From UBA1181 sp963648205 (GTDB lineage Bacteria; Bacteroidota; Bacteroidia; Bacteroidales; Paludibacteraceae), in NCBI GenBank assembly GCA_963648205.1, contig CAVJCT010000013.1, positions 3,666 to 67,665 of the forward strand: a DNA stretch of 64,000 bases, written 5' to 3'. Position 1 is the first letter of the stretch, and every line of letters starts with the position of its first letter. The notes beneath the pieces are model-generated. The model worked only from the letters and a program-made list of their open reading frames with translations, had not been told where the DNA came from and did not search any database. This document shows positions 8,806 through 17,088 of this stretch, in pieces. The position numbers were made by a program, and so were the translations under genes.

Positions 8806-9576
8806 CTACTCCTTCATTATAATGTTACACATCTCGGTCAATGTTTCGCCGATATTTCCATATTTCCACTGCTGAGCGAATGGAGGCAAGATAGTGCTTT
8901 TGCATTTTTCATTTTCGAAAGCACTTGTCTCTGCGATCTTGTTGTTCAGCATCTTCATATTAGGCAAATCGGTAGCCAACTTCTCGTTCAGTTTCGCATA
9001 GAGCTGCTGACGAAGGGAAGCGTCGTAGCGATTCCAAAAACCGTACATCTCGTTCAACTGGCAGTCGGCAGGCAACACCTTGTCGTGCACCGTTTTAGCA
9101 AAACTGTAGTTGGAAGAAAAGACAAACTTAGAAACTGTGAAAGGAACAAACACCACATCGCAGAGGGAAACGATTTTGAAATTATCCTCATTTGCGACGT
9201 GACCAGGAAGGTCGAGAAAGACATATTCAGCACCATCCGCCTCACGTTTATCGAGGACATCCATGATAGCGTTGACATCCTCGCTACACTTCACAATCTC
9301 ATACATTTTTTTCTGTTGTTGGATGAAAGCGTTATACATAGTATATTGCTCCACCATCATTTCTTTTTCACCATTCTCGTTTTCACGCTCGTAGGGTTTG
9401 ATCATCTCGATATCGTCGACACGACATTGAGACATAGACTGTTGGTAGGTATCACAGTCTAAAGCCACCACATTTTTACCGTATTTATATGCCAGCGTAC
9501 TCGCCAACATAATCGTTATGGAAGTTTTTCCACAACCACCCTTCTGTCCTATGATTGAAACAACTTTCATACTCAT
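8806..9576 (-). CDS. parA: ParA/MinD-type partition ATPase
   Basis: A 256-residue deviant-Walker ATPase. The P-loop IGQKGGCGKTSI (near residues 8-19) has the signature lysine of ParA/MinD enzymes, and EYVFLDLPGH gives Walker B. It has no N-terminal helix-turn-helix domain, as in small type Ib ParA proteins, which leave DNA binding to an RHH partner. That fits the RHH gene one base downstream. ATG codons occur at 9576 and 9570 and I keep the upstream one. It probably moves DNA along the nucleoid with the RHH protein. Its promoter sits against an array of 12-bp-spaced sites. A conjugative-transposon TraA relative is an alternative, but no tra genes are present. Confidence 0.88.
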   Translation of the reverse strand: MSMKVVSIIGQKGGCGKTSITIMLASTLAYKYGKNVVALDCDTYQQSMSQCRVDDIEMIKPYERENENGEKEMMVEQYTMYNAFIQQQKKMYEIVKCSEDVNAIMDVLDKREADGAEYVFLDLPGHVANEDNFKIVSLCDVVFVPFTVSKFVFSSNYSFAKTVHDKVLPADCQLNEMYGFWNRYDASLRQQLYAKLNEKLATDLPNMKMLNNKIAETSAFENEKCKSTILPPFAQQWKYGNIGETLTEMCNIIMKE

Positions 9577-9597
9577 ACTTATAGTTTACCTTTTCTG

Positions 9598-9605
9598 CAA
9601 AGGTA
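9598..9605 (-). promoter_or_regulatory. -7 box of the parA operon promoter
   Basis: Reading leftward, TACCTTTG fits TAnnTTTG and lies 21 bp before the ATG at 9576. The first unit of the 12-bp array begins 15 bp farther upstream, so any protein bound to the array would cover the -33 region. That is the arrangement expected of an autorepressed partition operon. Confidence 0.6.
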
Positions 9606-9619
9606 GTAAAATAAAATGA

Positions 9620-9721
9620 CTATAATAGAGGATATAGGGAAATATATTTTTGAGAATATTATATAAGCAATATATTGGTATGGAGTTATAACTATAGTAA
9701 TTTATATAGTCGAAACTATAG
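9620..9721. repeat. Nine-unit 12-bp-register array, candidate operator/centromere of the ParA-RHH system
   Basis: Hexamers start at 9620, 9632, 9644, 9656, 9668, 9680, 9692, 9704 and 9716, exactly 12 bp apart: CTATAA, ATATAG, ATATTT, ATATTA, CAATAT, ATGGAG, CTATAG, ATATAG, CTATAG. The two full CTATAG units sit in the palindrome ACTATAGT at 9691-9698 and 9715-9722. This is the motif family and spacing of the 80-unit array at 47293-48252. It lies directly upstream of the parA -7 box. The binding role is inferred; the periodicity is directly visible. Confidence 0.7.
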
Positions 9722-9784
9722 TTTTAACTTTCATAAACATCTATACTTCAACACATTGAGAAAAAGCAACATCAATTTGTATAG

Positions 9785-9809
9785 AAAAAGTCGGGTTAAA
9801 GAACTCGAC
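9785..9809 (-). terminator. Probable terminator after the EcoRI-type methylase gene
   Basis: On the minus strand GTCGAGTT, a 4-base loop and AACCCGAC form a hairpin with one A-C mismatch, followed by TTTTT. It lies 32 bp past the methylase stop at 9841 and separates that unit from the parA upstream region. Confidence 0.6.
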
Positions 9810-9840
9810 TCCAAATCAAAAGTATATGAATGTATCGTAT

Positions 9841-10824
9841 TTACCTTTCGATAACTTTTTTATTTTTTATCAATATTCTAAAATAAGGGCACACTCCATT
9901 GATAGACAAGTCTTTACCATCATCACCCTTACGAAATTTTATAATTTCAAATTGGTCAGGATTGAATTTATGAAGGAAAGTAATAGGTACACCAATAAAG
10001 CCAGCATAATCGTATGGAATATCTTGTGTTTTATTCACGTTGATTCCATCACAATTATCGTAATGCGGATAGTCGGTTTCATTCCCAAAATAAGTTTTCC
10101 TTAGGACTATTTCCTCTCGACGCAAAGGAGTCTCTAAATTTGTTAACCACAAACAATTATTAGGCGAAATTATTTTACATCCATTACCATCAATCTCTGT
10201 CTCTGTTCCGTATAAATCATAATAATTTGGCACAATAAAACCAGAGATACCTCGTCCCATATTACAGCCCAACCAAACCTTGTCCTCTTTTATCAGATTG
10301 AAAATTTCCTTATATGTGATAGCATTAATGTTACCAATAATTAAGAACTTCTTCTCATATCTAATAAGTTGAGATACAAACTCACGGAAAAGAGAAAATG
10401 GAGGATTTGTAACAATTATGTCTGCCTTTTTTAGCAACACAACACTTTCTGCACTCCGAAAATCACCATTACCCTTGAAATAAATAAGATCATCATCCGA
10501 TGGAAACATTTTCTCCTCCGCTAATCCATTGTATTCATAATAAAAGCCAGATACAATATCTACAGTAGAAAACAAATCTTGTTCGCCATCCTTATAACAC
10601 GCAGCAATAAGCTTTCTCAGACCTAATTTTTCAAAATTTAGGGCAAAATATCGATAGAAATTACTGGTTTGAGGATCATCGCAATTGCAATACACCACCT
10701 TATCTCTGAACTGTGACTCATAGTATTGTAGTTCACGTTCTATATCTGGCAACAAAGTATAAAACTCATCGCTCTTTGCCTTCTTGGCCTTTTGAAGTAA
10801 TGTATTAGATGCTCTTCTTGGCAT
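9841..10824 (-). CDS. EcoRI-family adenine-specific DNA methyltransferase
   Basis: A 327-residue N6-adenine methyltransferase of the M.EcoRI family. It opens with a region typical of that family (AKKAKSDEFYTLLPDIERELQ, given in part), has VVYCNCDDPQTSNFYRYFA near residue 45 in the AdoMet region, and the catalytic NPPF of motif IV in DIIVTNPPFSLFREFV. The later RGISGFIVPNYYDLYGTE and HKFNPDQFEIIKF also fit. No EcoRI-like endonuclease is adjacent, so it appears to be an orphan methylase that may protect DNA or regulate genes. Its ATG overlaps the stop of a 55-codon frame (TAATG), and the unit starts with a HipB-like regulator, so it is probably regulated by it. Confidence 0.9.
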   Translation of the reverse strand: MPRRASNTLLQKAKKAKSDEFYTLLPDIERELQYYESQFRDKVVYCNCDDPQTSNFYRYFALNFEKLGLRKLIAACYKDGEQDLFSTVDIVSGFYYEYNGLAEEKMFPSDDDLIYFKGNGDFRSAESVVLLKKADIIVTNPPFSLFREFVSQLIRYEKKFLIIGNINAITYKEIFNLIKEDKVWLGCNMGRGISGFIVPNYYDLYGTETEIDGNGCKIISPNNCLWLTNLETPLRREEIVLRKTYFGNETDYPHYDNCDGINVNKTQDIPYDYAGFIGVPITFLHKFNPDQFEIIKFRKGDDGKDLSINGVCPYFRILIKNKKVIER

Positions 10825-10991
10825 TATCTTGCTCCTTTCTTCTTATTCTTGGTTATCTGCAAAAACAAATCCGCCCCCAATACTTGCAACGATGTTTCTG
10901 CAATCTCATACATTACATTCAACATCTCACTCTTCTTCCATCTACCCCCATTCCCTTGTGTATAAATGGACGCAGATTGCAACATTATCAT
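10824..10991 (-). CDS. Small unidentified protein coupled to the methylase
   Basis: A 55-residue frame from ATG 10991 (MIMLQSASIYTQGNGGRWKK) to a TAA that overlaps the methylase ATG as TAATG, suggesting coupled translation. The frame is open without a stop back to the HTH stop codon at 11067, and a TTG at 11066 would give 80 residues, so this could be the former continuation of a longer HTH protein. I recognise no domain. It is not the HipA N-terminal domain that normally follows a HipB gene. Confidence 0.4.
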   Translation of the reverse strand: MIMLQSASIYTQGNGGRWKKSEMLNVMYEIAETSLQVLGADLFLQITKNKKKGAR

Positions 10992-11066
10992 TTTATTCTG
11001 ATGTTTAACAAAGCGATTTTTGCAGAGATTTGAATTTAAAGGAAGTCCATAATTAGCTGCCGTCAA

Positions 11067-11285
11067 TTAATCATTTTCCACCCCTCTCGGTGCATCAACC
11101 GGACCCACTTCTTTTCCAAAAAGAGCCAACACTTGGTTTACCTTGTCTAATCGCAGTGTTTCTTTCCCCTGCTCCAACTCGCGCACAAAACGCAATCCGA
11201 CACCCGACTTAGCTGCCAGATCTACCTGCGTCAGTCCACATCGATGACGCATCTCTTTGACATATTTTGAGAGATTGCTACTCAT
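11067..11285 (-). CDS. HipB-like XRE-family helix-turn-helix regulator
   Basis: A 72-residue Cro/CI-type DNA-binding protein. The HTH spans about residues 15-45 (GLTQVDLAAKSGVGLRFVRE), followed by LEQGKETLRLDKVNQVLALFG, the pattern of the HipB-type antitoxin subfamily (TIGR03070-like). HipB proteins repress their own promoter and are normally followed by a HipA kinase gene. Here the next genes are a small frame and an EcoRI-type methylase, so it may act as a controller for the methylase. A 20-bp inverted repeat flanking its promoter is a likely operator. Confidence 0.85.
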   Translation of the reverse strand: MSSNLSKYVKEMRHRCGLTQVDLAAKSGVGLRFVRELEQGKETLRLDKVNQVLALFGKEVGPVDAPRGVEND

Positions 11286-11296
11286 TTGTTTCAGTG

Positions 11297-11363
11297 ATTT
11301 TATACCCTTTCGGGTGCAAATATAGTAAAAATAACGACGAATACACCCGATAAGGTATAAAAT
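11297..11363. promoter_or_regulatory. Promoter and inverted-repeat operator of the HipB-like gene
   Basis: Two 20-bp arms in inverted orientation, at 11297-11316 (ATTTTATACCCTTTCGGGTG) and 11344-11363, differ at 2 positions and are 27 bp apart. The minus-strand -7 box TATATTTG at 11317-11324 lies directly beside the left arm. A dimer bound to each arm would frame the promoter. The right arm runs into the stop of the flavin reductase gene. Confidence 0.65.
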
Positions 11364-11926
11364 TATTTCAACTTCTTTCCATCAGAAAAAGCGTTTCCAA
11401 CACGGCAACCCAACTCGATATAACCGTTGTGGATAGGGTCGAACGTGATGAGGTGCATCTTCTCAACATCTGGCTTACCGTCTTCTGCAAGGAATTTCTC
11501 GTCGCAAACAATATTAACGATCTCAGCGACAATGTAATAACCCTCTGCACTCTCGTCAATCTTCTGTTTAATGCGACATTCCAACGTCATTGGAAAGTTG
11601 GAGAAGATAGGGGCATTCACCTTTTCAGCCTTGACTGCCGTCCATCCTGTCTTCTGCATTTTATCAGGGTCGTTCTTAGCACTGACGATACCCACAAAGT
11701 CGGAAGCGACCATCGTATCCTTAATTGCGAAAGCCACAGTGAAGTCGCCATTCTGATTGAGGTTCTCTGTTGTAGCGTGGCTACCCATCGCAATCATGAT
11801 CTCGTGAGCGTCCCACTGACCGCCCCAAGCAGCATTCATCGCGTTCGGAGTACCATTTTTATCGTATGTGCCGATAATCAACACAGGTTGTGGCAAGAGC
11901 CACGCTTTAGGAGTGAAGTTTTTCAT
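11363..11926 (-). CDS. Flavin reductase family protein
   Basis: A 187-residue flavin-binding protein of the flavin reductase/FMN-binding split-barrel type. It opens with MKNFTPKAWLLPQPVLIIGTY and has AMNAAWGGQWDAHEIMIAMG and the LECRIKQKIDESAEGYYIVAEI segments of that family. Members use FMN and NAD(P)H, often in unknown redox roles. The start is set at ATG 11926 rather than ATG 11947 because a TAAGTTTG -7 box at 11956-11963 would leave almost no leader for the longer form. It is the only gene of its unit. Confidence 0.85.
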   Translation of the reverse strand: MKNFTPKAWLLPQPVLIIGTYDKNGTPNAMNAAWGGQWDAHEIMIAMGSHATTENLNQNGDFTVAFAIKDTMVASDFVGIVSAKNDPDKMQKTGWTAVKAEKVNAPIFSNFPMTLECRIKQKIDESAEGYYIVAEIVNIVCDEKFLAEDGKPDVEKMHLITFDPIHNGYIELGCRVGNAFSDGKKLK

Positions 11927-11955
11927 ATCATTTCGTTTTTGAGTCATAATGGATG

Positions 11956-11963
11956 CAAACTTA
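11956..11963 (-). promoter_or_regulatory. -7 box of the flavin reductase gene
   Basis: Minus-strand TAAGTTTG matches TAnnTTTG 29 bp before the chosen ATG at 11926. It supports the shorter start. Confidence 0.5.
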
Positions 11964-12094
11964 TAGAAAATAATCTACCCATAGACAAAACGGTTTAATA
12001 TAAACAAGGACTTTTCCATACTAAATTACTTCTTCAAAAGAACGTATAATCACCAAGATTTACTAAATTTACACAAATGTTTGTTCAAGTTTCT

Positions 12095-12664
12095 ATGGTA
12101 ACCTTTTATAATATTTCAGACTGGGAAGAAAAAGAGTACTTTAACACGGGAGGAACTCGTAATAAAGTTGTTGTTGAGAATACAAAGGATGAAAAGTCAT
12201 ATTTTTTTAAGACATCACTCAATAAGAAAGAGAAAAACTATACCTATGAATTTTGGTCAGAGGTCATAGCCTCGGAAGTTGGTCAACTATTAGGGTTTAA
12301 CGTTCTTCAATATGATGTAGCAGTGAATAAGCAAACTCTTGGATGTCTATCAAAATCAATTTTTGAATTATTACGAAAAATCGCACAAACAGGATATAAG
12401 TCATTCATAGCGGAAGAAATAAACAGAATCCGAAAACTATATGACAAAGAGAAACTTAAGACAATCATCCACCACATAGACGACTGTCTTCCAAAATCTT
12501 TCGAAGCGGAAAAAATTCCCGAAAATCGGAAAAATTTATTAACAAAACTCCTAACTTTACGCATTGAACGTTTGTTGTCTGAGACTCTAAGAATAAAGGT
12601 ATCGCACATATTTATCTTGCTTGGCGCAAAGGTGCAGGTTTTCAAAGGATTATCGTCGGAGTAA
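12095..12664 (+). pseudogene. HipA-like kinase remnant
   Basis: The first 90 or so residues (MVTFYNISDWEEKEYFNTGG, then YFFKTSLNKK and YTYEFWSEVIASEVGQLLGF) match the N-lobe of HipA/CtkA-like Ser/Thr kinases of Bacteroidota, including the lysine-bearing YFFKTS strand and the helix glutamate. After GCLSKSIF the sequence no longer carries the catalytic loop or the Mg-binding DxD region, and the frame ends about 100 residues later. The last 20 residues are out-of-frame reading of the HIRAN gene. An ATG at 12077 would add six residues. It looks like an internally deleted kinase. It is one of two adjacent plus-strand units in a minus-strand region, which suggests an acquired module. Confidence 0.6.
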
Positions 12665-13245
12665 TAAAACAAAAGGCTTCCGGCATAACATTCCATTACA
12701 TAAAGGACGGCGTTGAAAAAGCTAAGAAAGATGGGTTCATTACATATACAGAGTTTCCTGAAGAAAATAAAATTTATACGGATGGAGTCTTGGACATATT
12801 CGGATTAAGACTTAACAAATCCGAAAGAGCAGACATCCAAAAATACTATGACTATTGGGAGATTGACCGTAAACTAAAAAACGACAAATACTATCTTCTT
12901 GCCCAAACCCAAGGGTTACTACCAACCGACAATTTTGAATTTTTGGCGGATTTTAACCCCACAAAAAACATCTCGTTCACTAGCGAACTTTATGGACTCA
13001 CCAAATTGCAACTTTCTCGAGATATATTAAACGAAGGAGACACTCTTAGATGGGAAAAAGACCCCAATAACCCCTTCGATAAATATGCTATCAAAGTTTT
13101 TAAAGGAAATACATTCGTTGGTTATATAAAAAAAATCCATTCTCGTATCTTCTACAAAAAATGCAGAGGCAAACTAAAAATCATAGTAAAAAGTCTGAAT
13201 AGAAACGGACACTTAAATAGAGCATTCATCAAAATATCTTTCTGA
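12601..13245 (+). pseudogene. HIRAN-domain protein lacking a normal start codon
   Basis: Reading frame from about 12601 to the TGA at 13243-13245 gives IAHIYLAWRKGAGFQRIIVG, then a segment with HYIKDGVEKAKKDGF and DGVLDIFGLRLNK, and a C-terminal HIRAN domain (LRWEKDPNNPFDKYAIKVF, VGYIKK). HIRAN domains bind DNA ends or occur with helicases and nucleases; in Bacteroidota they also sit behind HipA-like kinases. No ATG, GTG or TTG precedes the conserved start after the upstream stop at 12580, and the frame is -1 relative to the kinase remnant. The first usable start is a TTG at 12790, which would remove 60 conserved residues. So it is damaged or uses a non-standard start. Confidence 0.6.
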
Positions 13246-13292
13246 TTTCTATGTACTTATTCTAAAGTGACTTTCATTCCCCCACATAAACA

Positions 13293-13319
13293 AAGCCGCG
13301 ACCTCTCCAGTCGCGGCTT
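13293..13319. terminator. Hairpin terminator between the HIRAN and purL genes
   Basis: Perfect 10-bp stem AAGCCGCGAC / GTCGCGGCTT with a 7-base loop between two convergent genes. On the minus strand it is followed by TTTGTTT, so it best serves purL, but either direction is possible. Confidence 0.75.
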
Positions 13320-13344
13320 CTCTATATCAAAAACAGACAACCTT

Positions 13345-16300
13345 CTATCTATTCTTCTCAATCCACTTCTTAGCGTTCAAGAAGGCTTCAATCCATGGTG
13401 TAACCTCGTCTTCGTGAACACGATCTGCTGGATAGTAAGCCCACTGCCATGGGAAGATGGCACGCTCCAAGTGCGGCATCATTGCCAAATGGCGACCGTC
13501 TTTTGAGCAGACTCCTGCCACGTTGTACATTGAACCGTTTGGATTGGCTGGATAGCCCTCGTAGGTGTATTTTGCAACTACATTGTACTCGCTCTCAGCG
13601 TATGGGAAGTGGAACTTGCCCTCTCCGTGCGCTACCCACAAGCCCAACTTGCTGCCTGCCAACGAACCGAACATCACTGAGTTGTTCTCTGGAATCGTCA
13701 ATCCAACGAAGTTAGACTCGAACTTGTGCGAGTCGTTGTGCAACATCTTTGGTCCTTCGGCATGCTCAGGGTAGAGAAGTCCGAGCTCGACCATCAACTG
13801 ACAACCGTTGCAGACTCCCAAACTCAAAGTGTCTTTTCTTGCGTAGAACTTAGCCAATGTCTCTTTTGCCTTCTCACTGTAACGGAAACCTCCCGCCCAT
13901 CCTTTGGCAGAACCCAAAACGTCTGAGTTAGAGAATCCTCCACAGAAGACAATCATATTGACATCTTCCAAAGTCTCACGTCCTGAAGTCAAATCGGTCA
14001 TGTGAACATCCTTCACATCGAAACCTGCCAAGTAGAGTGAGTATGCCATCTCACGCTCGCCATTCGTACCTTTCTCACGAATGATAGCAGCCTTGACACC
14101 TGATCTTCCTTTGCGATCAGCAGTGAGTCCGAGAGCTGAGAGTTTGCCTTTGAATGAGTTCTTGAACTTAATCTTCAAAGGTTGTTTCTTGTAGTTCTCG
14201 TAACGCTCTTTAGCGCACTGCTCACCACTCTGGCGACGATCCAAAAGATAAGAAGACTTGTACCAAACATCACGCAAAGCGTCAATGTCGAATACCTCCT
14301 TCTGATCGTTATGCTTAACAACGATTTCTCTCTCCTCGGTAGTCTTACCAATCTTAGCGAAGCCGATACCTGCGTTCTTCAAAATCTTCTCAACCTCACC
14401 CTTGTCTTCTACCTGAATCAAGACTCCTGGGTTCTCAGCGAAGAGAATCTTTACTAAATCTGGCTCTGGGATATCTTTAAAATTGATCTTCAAACCGCCC
14501 TTCGTGTTAGCGAAACACATCTCCAACAATGCGGTGATCATACCACCTTCAGAGATATCGTGTCCGGCTAAAATCAAATTCTTGTCTATCAACTCTTGAA
14601 TAGCCTCGAAAGCATCTGCGAAGTAGCCTGGGTGAACAACAGTTGGCACTTCATCGCCCACCTTGTTCAAAGTGGCAGCCAAAGCAGAACCACCCAACTT
14701 CAATGAGTCGAATGAGAAGTCGATATGATAGATGTACGACTCTTTGTCTGCCAATACTGGTGAAACGATTCTGCGAACGTCTGAAACCTCTGCACCTGCC
14801 GAGATAATGACTGTTCCTGGAGAAAGTACCTTATCGCCGTCATATTTCTGAGTCATTGAGAGGGAGTCTTTTCCTGTTGGAATGTTGACACCCAACTCGC
14901 AAGCGAAGTCGCTACATGCTTCTACTGCTTTATACAAACGTGCGTCCTCTCCTGGGTTTTTGCAAGGCCACATCCAGTTGGCACTCAACGAAACGCTGCG
15001 CAATCCGTCTGCCAACGGAGCCCATACGATGTTGGTCAATGCCTCGGCTACTGCCATCACTGAACCTGCGCATGGATCTGCCAATGCAACAGCAGGCGCA
15101 TGTCCGATAGAAGTGGCGATACCGCTCTTTCCTCTGTAATCCAATGATACAGCACCTAAGTCGTTCAAAGGCAACTGCAACTCACCGGCACATTGCTGAC
15201 GAGCAATCTTACCTGTTACGGAACGGTCTACCTTGTTGGTCAACCAGTCCTTACAAGCAACAGACTCCAACTGGAGGACATCGTTGATATATTCCTGAAT
15301 CTTCTTAGAATCAGTCTGTACAGGTTGGAATTTCTCCTCGACAGTGTTGTCTGTGATGACAGTGCGAGGTGGTTTTCCAATCATATAATCCAAACGGAGG
15401 TCGATAGGTTTTTCACCGTTTGCACGCTCGAAGACGAACTGCATATCGTCAGTTGTCTCTCCTACTACATACATAGGGGCGCGCTCTCTGTCGGCAATCT
15501 TCTTGATAAGGTCAACATCCTTGTCCTCAATCAAGAATCCCATACGCTCCTGACTCTCATTTCCAATGATTTCCTTGTCGGAAAGTGTAGGGTCGCCGAT
15601 TGGCAACTTATCCATATCGATCTTACCACCCGTTGCTTCAACCAACTCAGACAAACAGTTCAAGTGGCCACCAGCACCATGGTCGTGGATAGAGACGATT
15701 GGGTTATTTTCAGATTCTGCCAAAGTACGAATCACGTTAGAGACACGCTTCTGCATCTCTGGGTTGGCACGCTGAACGGCGTTCAACTCGATAGCGTTAG
15801 CGTAAAGTCCAGTGTCGACAGATGAAACGGCACCACCACCCATACCGATGCGGTAGTTATCTCCACCCATCACTACGACTTTCTCTCCTGGCTTAGGGTC
15901 GCCCTTCAAACTGTCTTTCTTCTTAGCGAAGCCGACACCACCTGCCAACATGATCACTTTATCGTAAGCGTATTTCTTACCATTCTCGGCATGCTCGTAT
16001 GTCAACAAAGAACCGCAGATGAGCGGTTGACCGAACTTATTACCGAAATCGCTCGCACCATTAGAAGCCTTGATCAAGATCTGCTCTGGTGTCTGATACA
16101 ACCACTTACGAGGATCGAGAATATCCTCCCAGTGTCTGCCAGGTGCTGTGCGAGGATAAGCCGTCATATAAACAGCCGTACCTGCGATAGGCAAACTTGC
16201 CTTACCACCACCTAAACGGTCGCGAATCTCACCACCCGTACCTGTTGCAGCACCATTGAAAGGCTCAACAGTTGTTGGGAAGTTGTGTGTTTCTGCCTTC

Positions 16301-17031
16301 AAAGAGATGACAGAGTCGATTTTTTTCACCTCGAAGAAATCTGGCTTATCACCGCTTGCAGGTGCAAACTGCTCAATCACAGGACCTTCGTTGAAAGCGA
16401 CATTATCCTTATAAGCAGAAACAATCTTGTTAGGATTCTTCTCGGAAGTCTTCTTGATGAGTTTGAAGAGGGAACTCTCCTTCTCCTCGCCATCGATGAT
16501 GAAGAGACCGTTGAAGATTTTATGACGGCAGTGTTCAGAGTTCACTTGAGAGAATCCAAACACCTCACTATCAGTGAGTTTTCTGCCGATTTTCTCGCTC
16601 ACGCCATTGAGGTATTCCATCTCTTGTTGGCTGAGTGCAAGACCTTCTTTTTGGTTGTAGGCAGCCAAATCATCGATGTAGACGATTGGATCTGGCTTTT
16701 TGTCAATCGTGAAGATGGTTTGATCAAGACCATTATAAACACGTTGAAGCATAGGGTCATGCTCAGAGTCTTTGCCCTTAGCAGCAAAATACTCCTCAAT
16801 ACGGCGGATACCTTTGAGTGCCATGTTTTGTGTGATCTCCACAGCATTGGTACTCCAAGGGGTGATCATTTCGCGACGTGGACCGATGAACCAGCCCTCC
16901 ACGCTTGTCTTGTCGGTGAACTCGGCACCACTGAAAAGCCATGTCAGCTTCTCAATGTCCTGCTCGCCAAACTTTTGGTCTGCGTCCACAGCGATAAACC
17001 CTGCGTCCGCCTTTTTGAAAAATAAAACCAT
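13345..17031 (-). CDS. purL: Phosphoribosylformylglycinamidine synthase, single-chain form
   Basis: Large FGAM synthase (1228 residues) that converts FGAR, glutamine and ATP to FGAM in purine synthesis. It has the fused proteobacterial-type layout: an N-terminal PurS-like part, a linker, two AIRS-like halves (RDRLGGGKASLPIAGTAV near 290, VSIHDHGAGGHLNCLSELVE near 430, NIPTGKDSLSMTQKYDG near 755) and a C-terminal glutaminase domain with the nucleophile in GVCNGCQLMVELG and a terminal HLERAIFPWQW. It is last in the leftward run from the nucleotidyltransferase gene, followed by a strong hairpin. purE and purD are encoded elsewhere in the window. Confidence 0.97.
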   Translation of the reverse strand: MVLFFKKADAGFIAVDADQKFGEQDIEKLTWLFSGAEFTDKTSVEGWFIGPRREMITPWSTNAVEITQNMALKGIRRIEEYFAAKGKDSEHDPMLQRVYNGLDQTIFTIDKKPDPIVYIDDLAAYNQKEGLALSQQEMEYLNGVSEKIGRKLTDSEVFGFSQVNSEHCRHKIFNGLFIIDGEEKESSLFKLIKKTSEKNPNKIVSAYKDNVAFNEGPVIEQFAPASGDKPDFFEVKKIDSVISLKAETHNFPTTVEPFNGAATGTGGEIRDRLGGGKASLPIAGTAVYMTAYPRTAPGRHWEDILDPRKWLYQTPEQILIKASNGASDFGNKFGQPLICGSLLTYEHAENGKKYAYDKVIMLAGGVGFAKKKDSLKGDPKPGEKVVVMGGDNYRIGMGGGAVSSVDTGLYANAIELNAVQRANPEMQKRVSNVIRTLAESENNPIVSIHDHGAGGHLNCLSELVEATGGKIDMDKLPIGDPTLSDKEIIGNESQERMGFLIEDKDVDLIKKIADRERAPMYVVGETTDDMQFVFERANGEKPIDLRLDYMIGKPPRTVITDNTVEEKFQPVQTDSKKIQEYINDVLQLESVACKDWLTNKVDRSVTGKIARQQCAGELQLPLNDLGAVSLDYRGKSGIATSIGHAPAVALADPCAGSVMAVAEALTNIVWAPLADGLRSVSLSANWMWPCKNPGEDARLYKAVEACSDFACELGVNIPTGKDSLSMTQKYDGDKVLSPGTVIISAGAEVSDVRRIVSPVLADKESYIYHIDFSFDSLKLGGSALAATLNKVGDEVPTVVHPGYFADAFEAIQELIDKNLILAGHDISEGGMITALLEMCFANTKGGLKINFKDIPEPDLVKILFAENPGVLIQVEDKGEVEKILKNAGIGFAKIGKTTEEREIVVKHNDQKEVFDIDALRDVWYKSSYLLDRRQSGEQCAKERYENYKKQPLKIKFKNSFKGKLSALGLTADRKGRSGVKAAIIREKGTNGEREMAYSLYLAGFDVKDVHMTDLTSGRETLEDVNMIVFCGGFSNSDVLGSAKGWAGGFRYSEKAKETLAKFYARKDTLSLGVCNGCQLMVELGLLYPEHAEGPKMLHNDSHKFESNFVGLTIPENNSVMFGSLAGSKLGLWVAHGEGKFHFPYAESEYNVVAKYTYEGYPANPNGSMYNVAGVCSKDGRHLAMMPHLERAIFPWQWAYYPADRVHEDEVTPWIEAFLNAKKWIEKNR

Positions 17032-17088
17032 TCGTTATTATTTTTTTATTTCTGAATCTCGTTTATCAGTGTTCTCTCCTACTTTTTT

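Noticed and set aside
8190..9576. TraA/TraB genes of a conjugative transposon
   Set aside because: The ParA plus DUF3408-like pair resembles them, but no other tra, mob or integrase gene is near, and the 12-bp operator sites favour a partition role.
12590..12664. Programmed frameshift joining the HipA-like and HIRAN frames
   Set aside because: A -1 shift would be required, but I see no X-XXY-YYZ slippery heptamer in the overlap, and the kinase is deleted in any case.
15193..15825. Long plus-strand frames opposite purL
   Set aside because: They are antisense shadows of a strongly conserved gene and have no recognisable domains.
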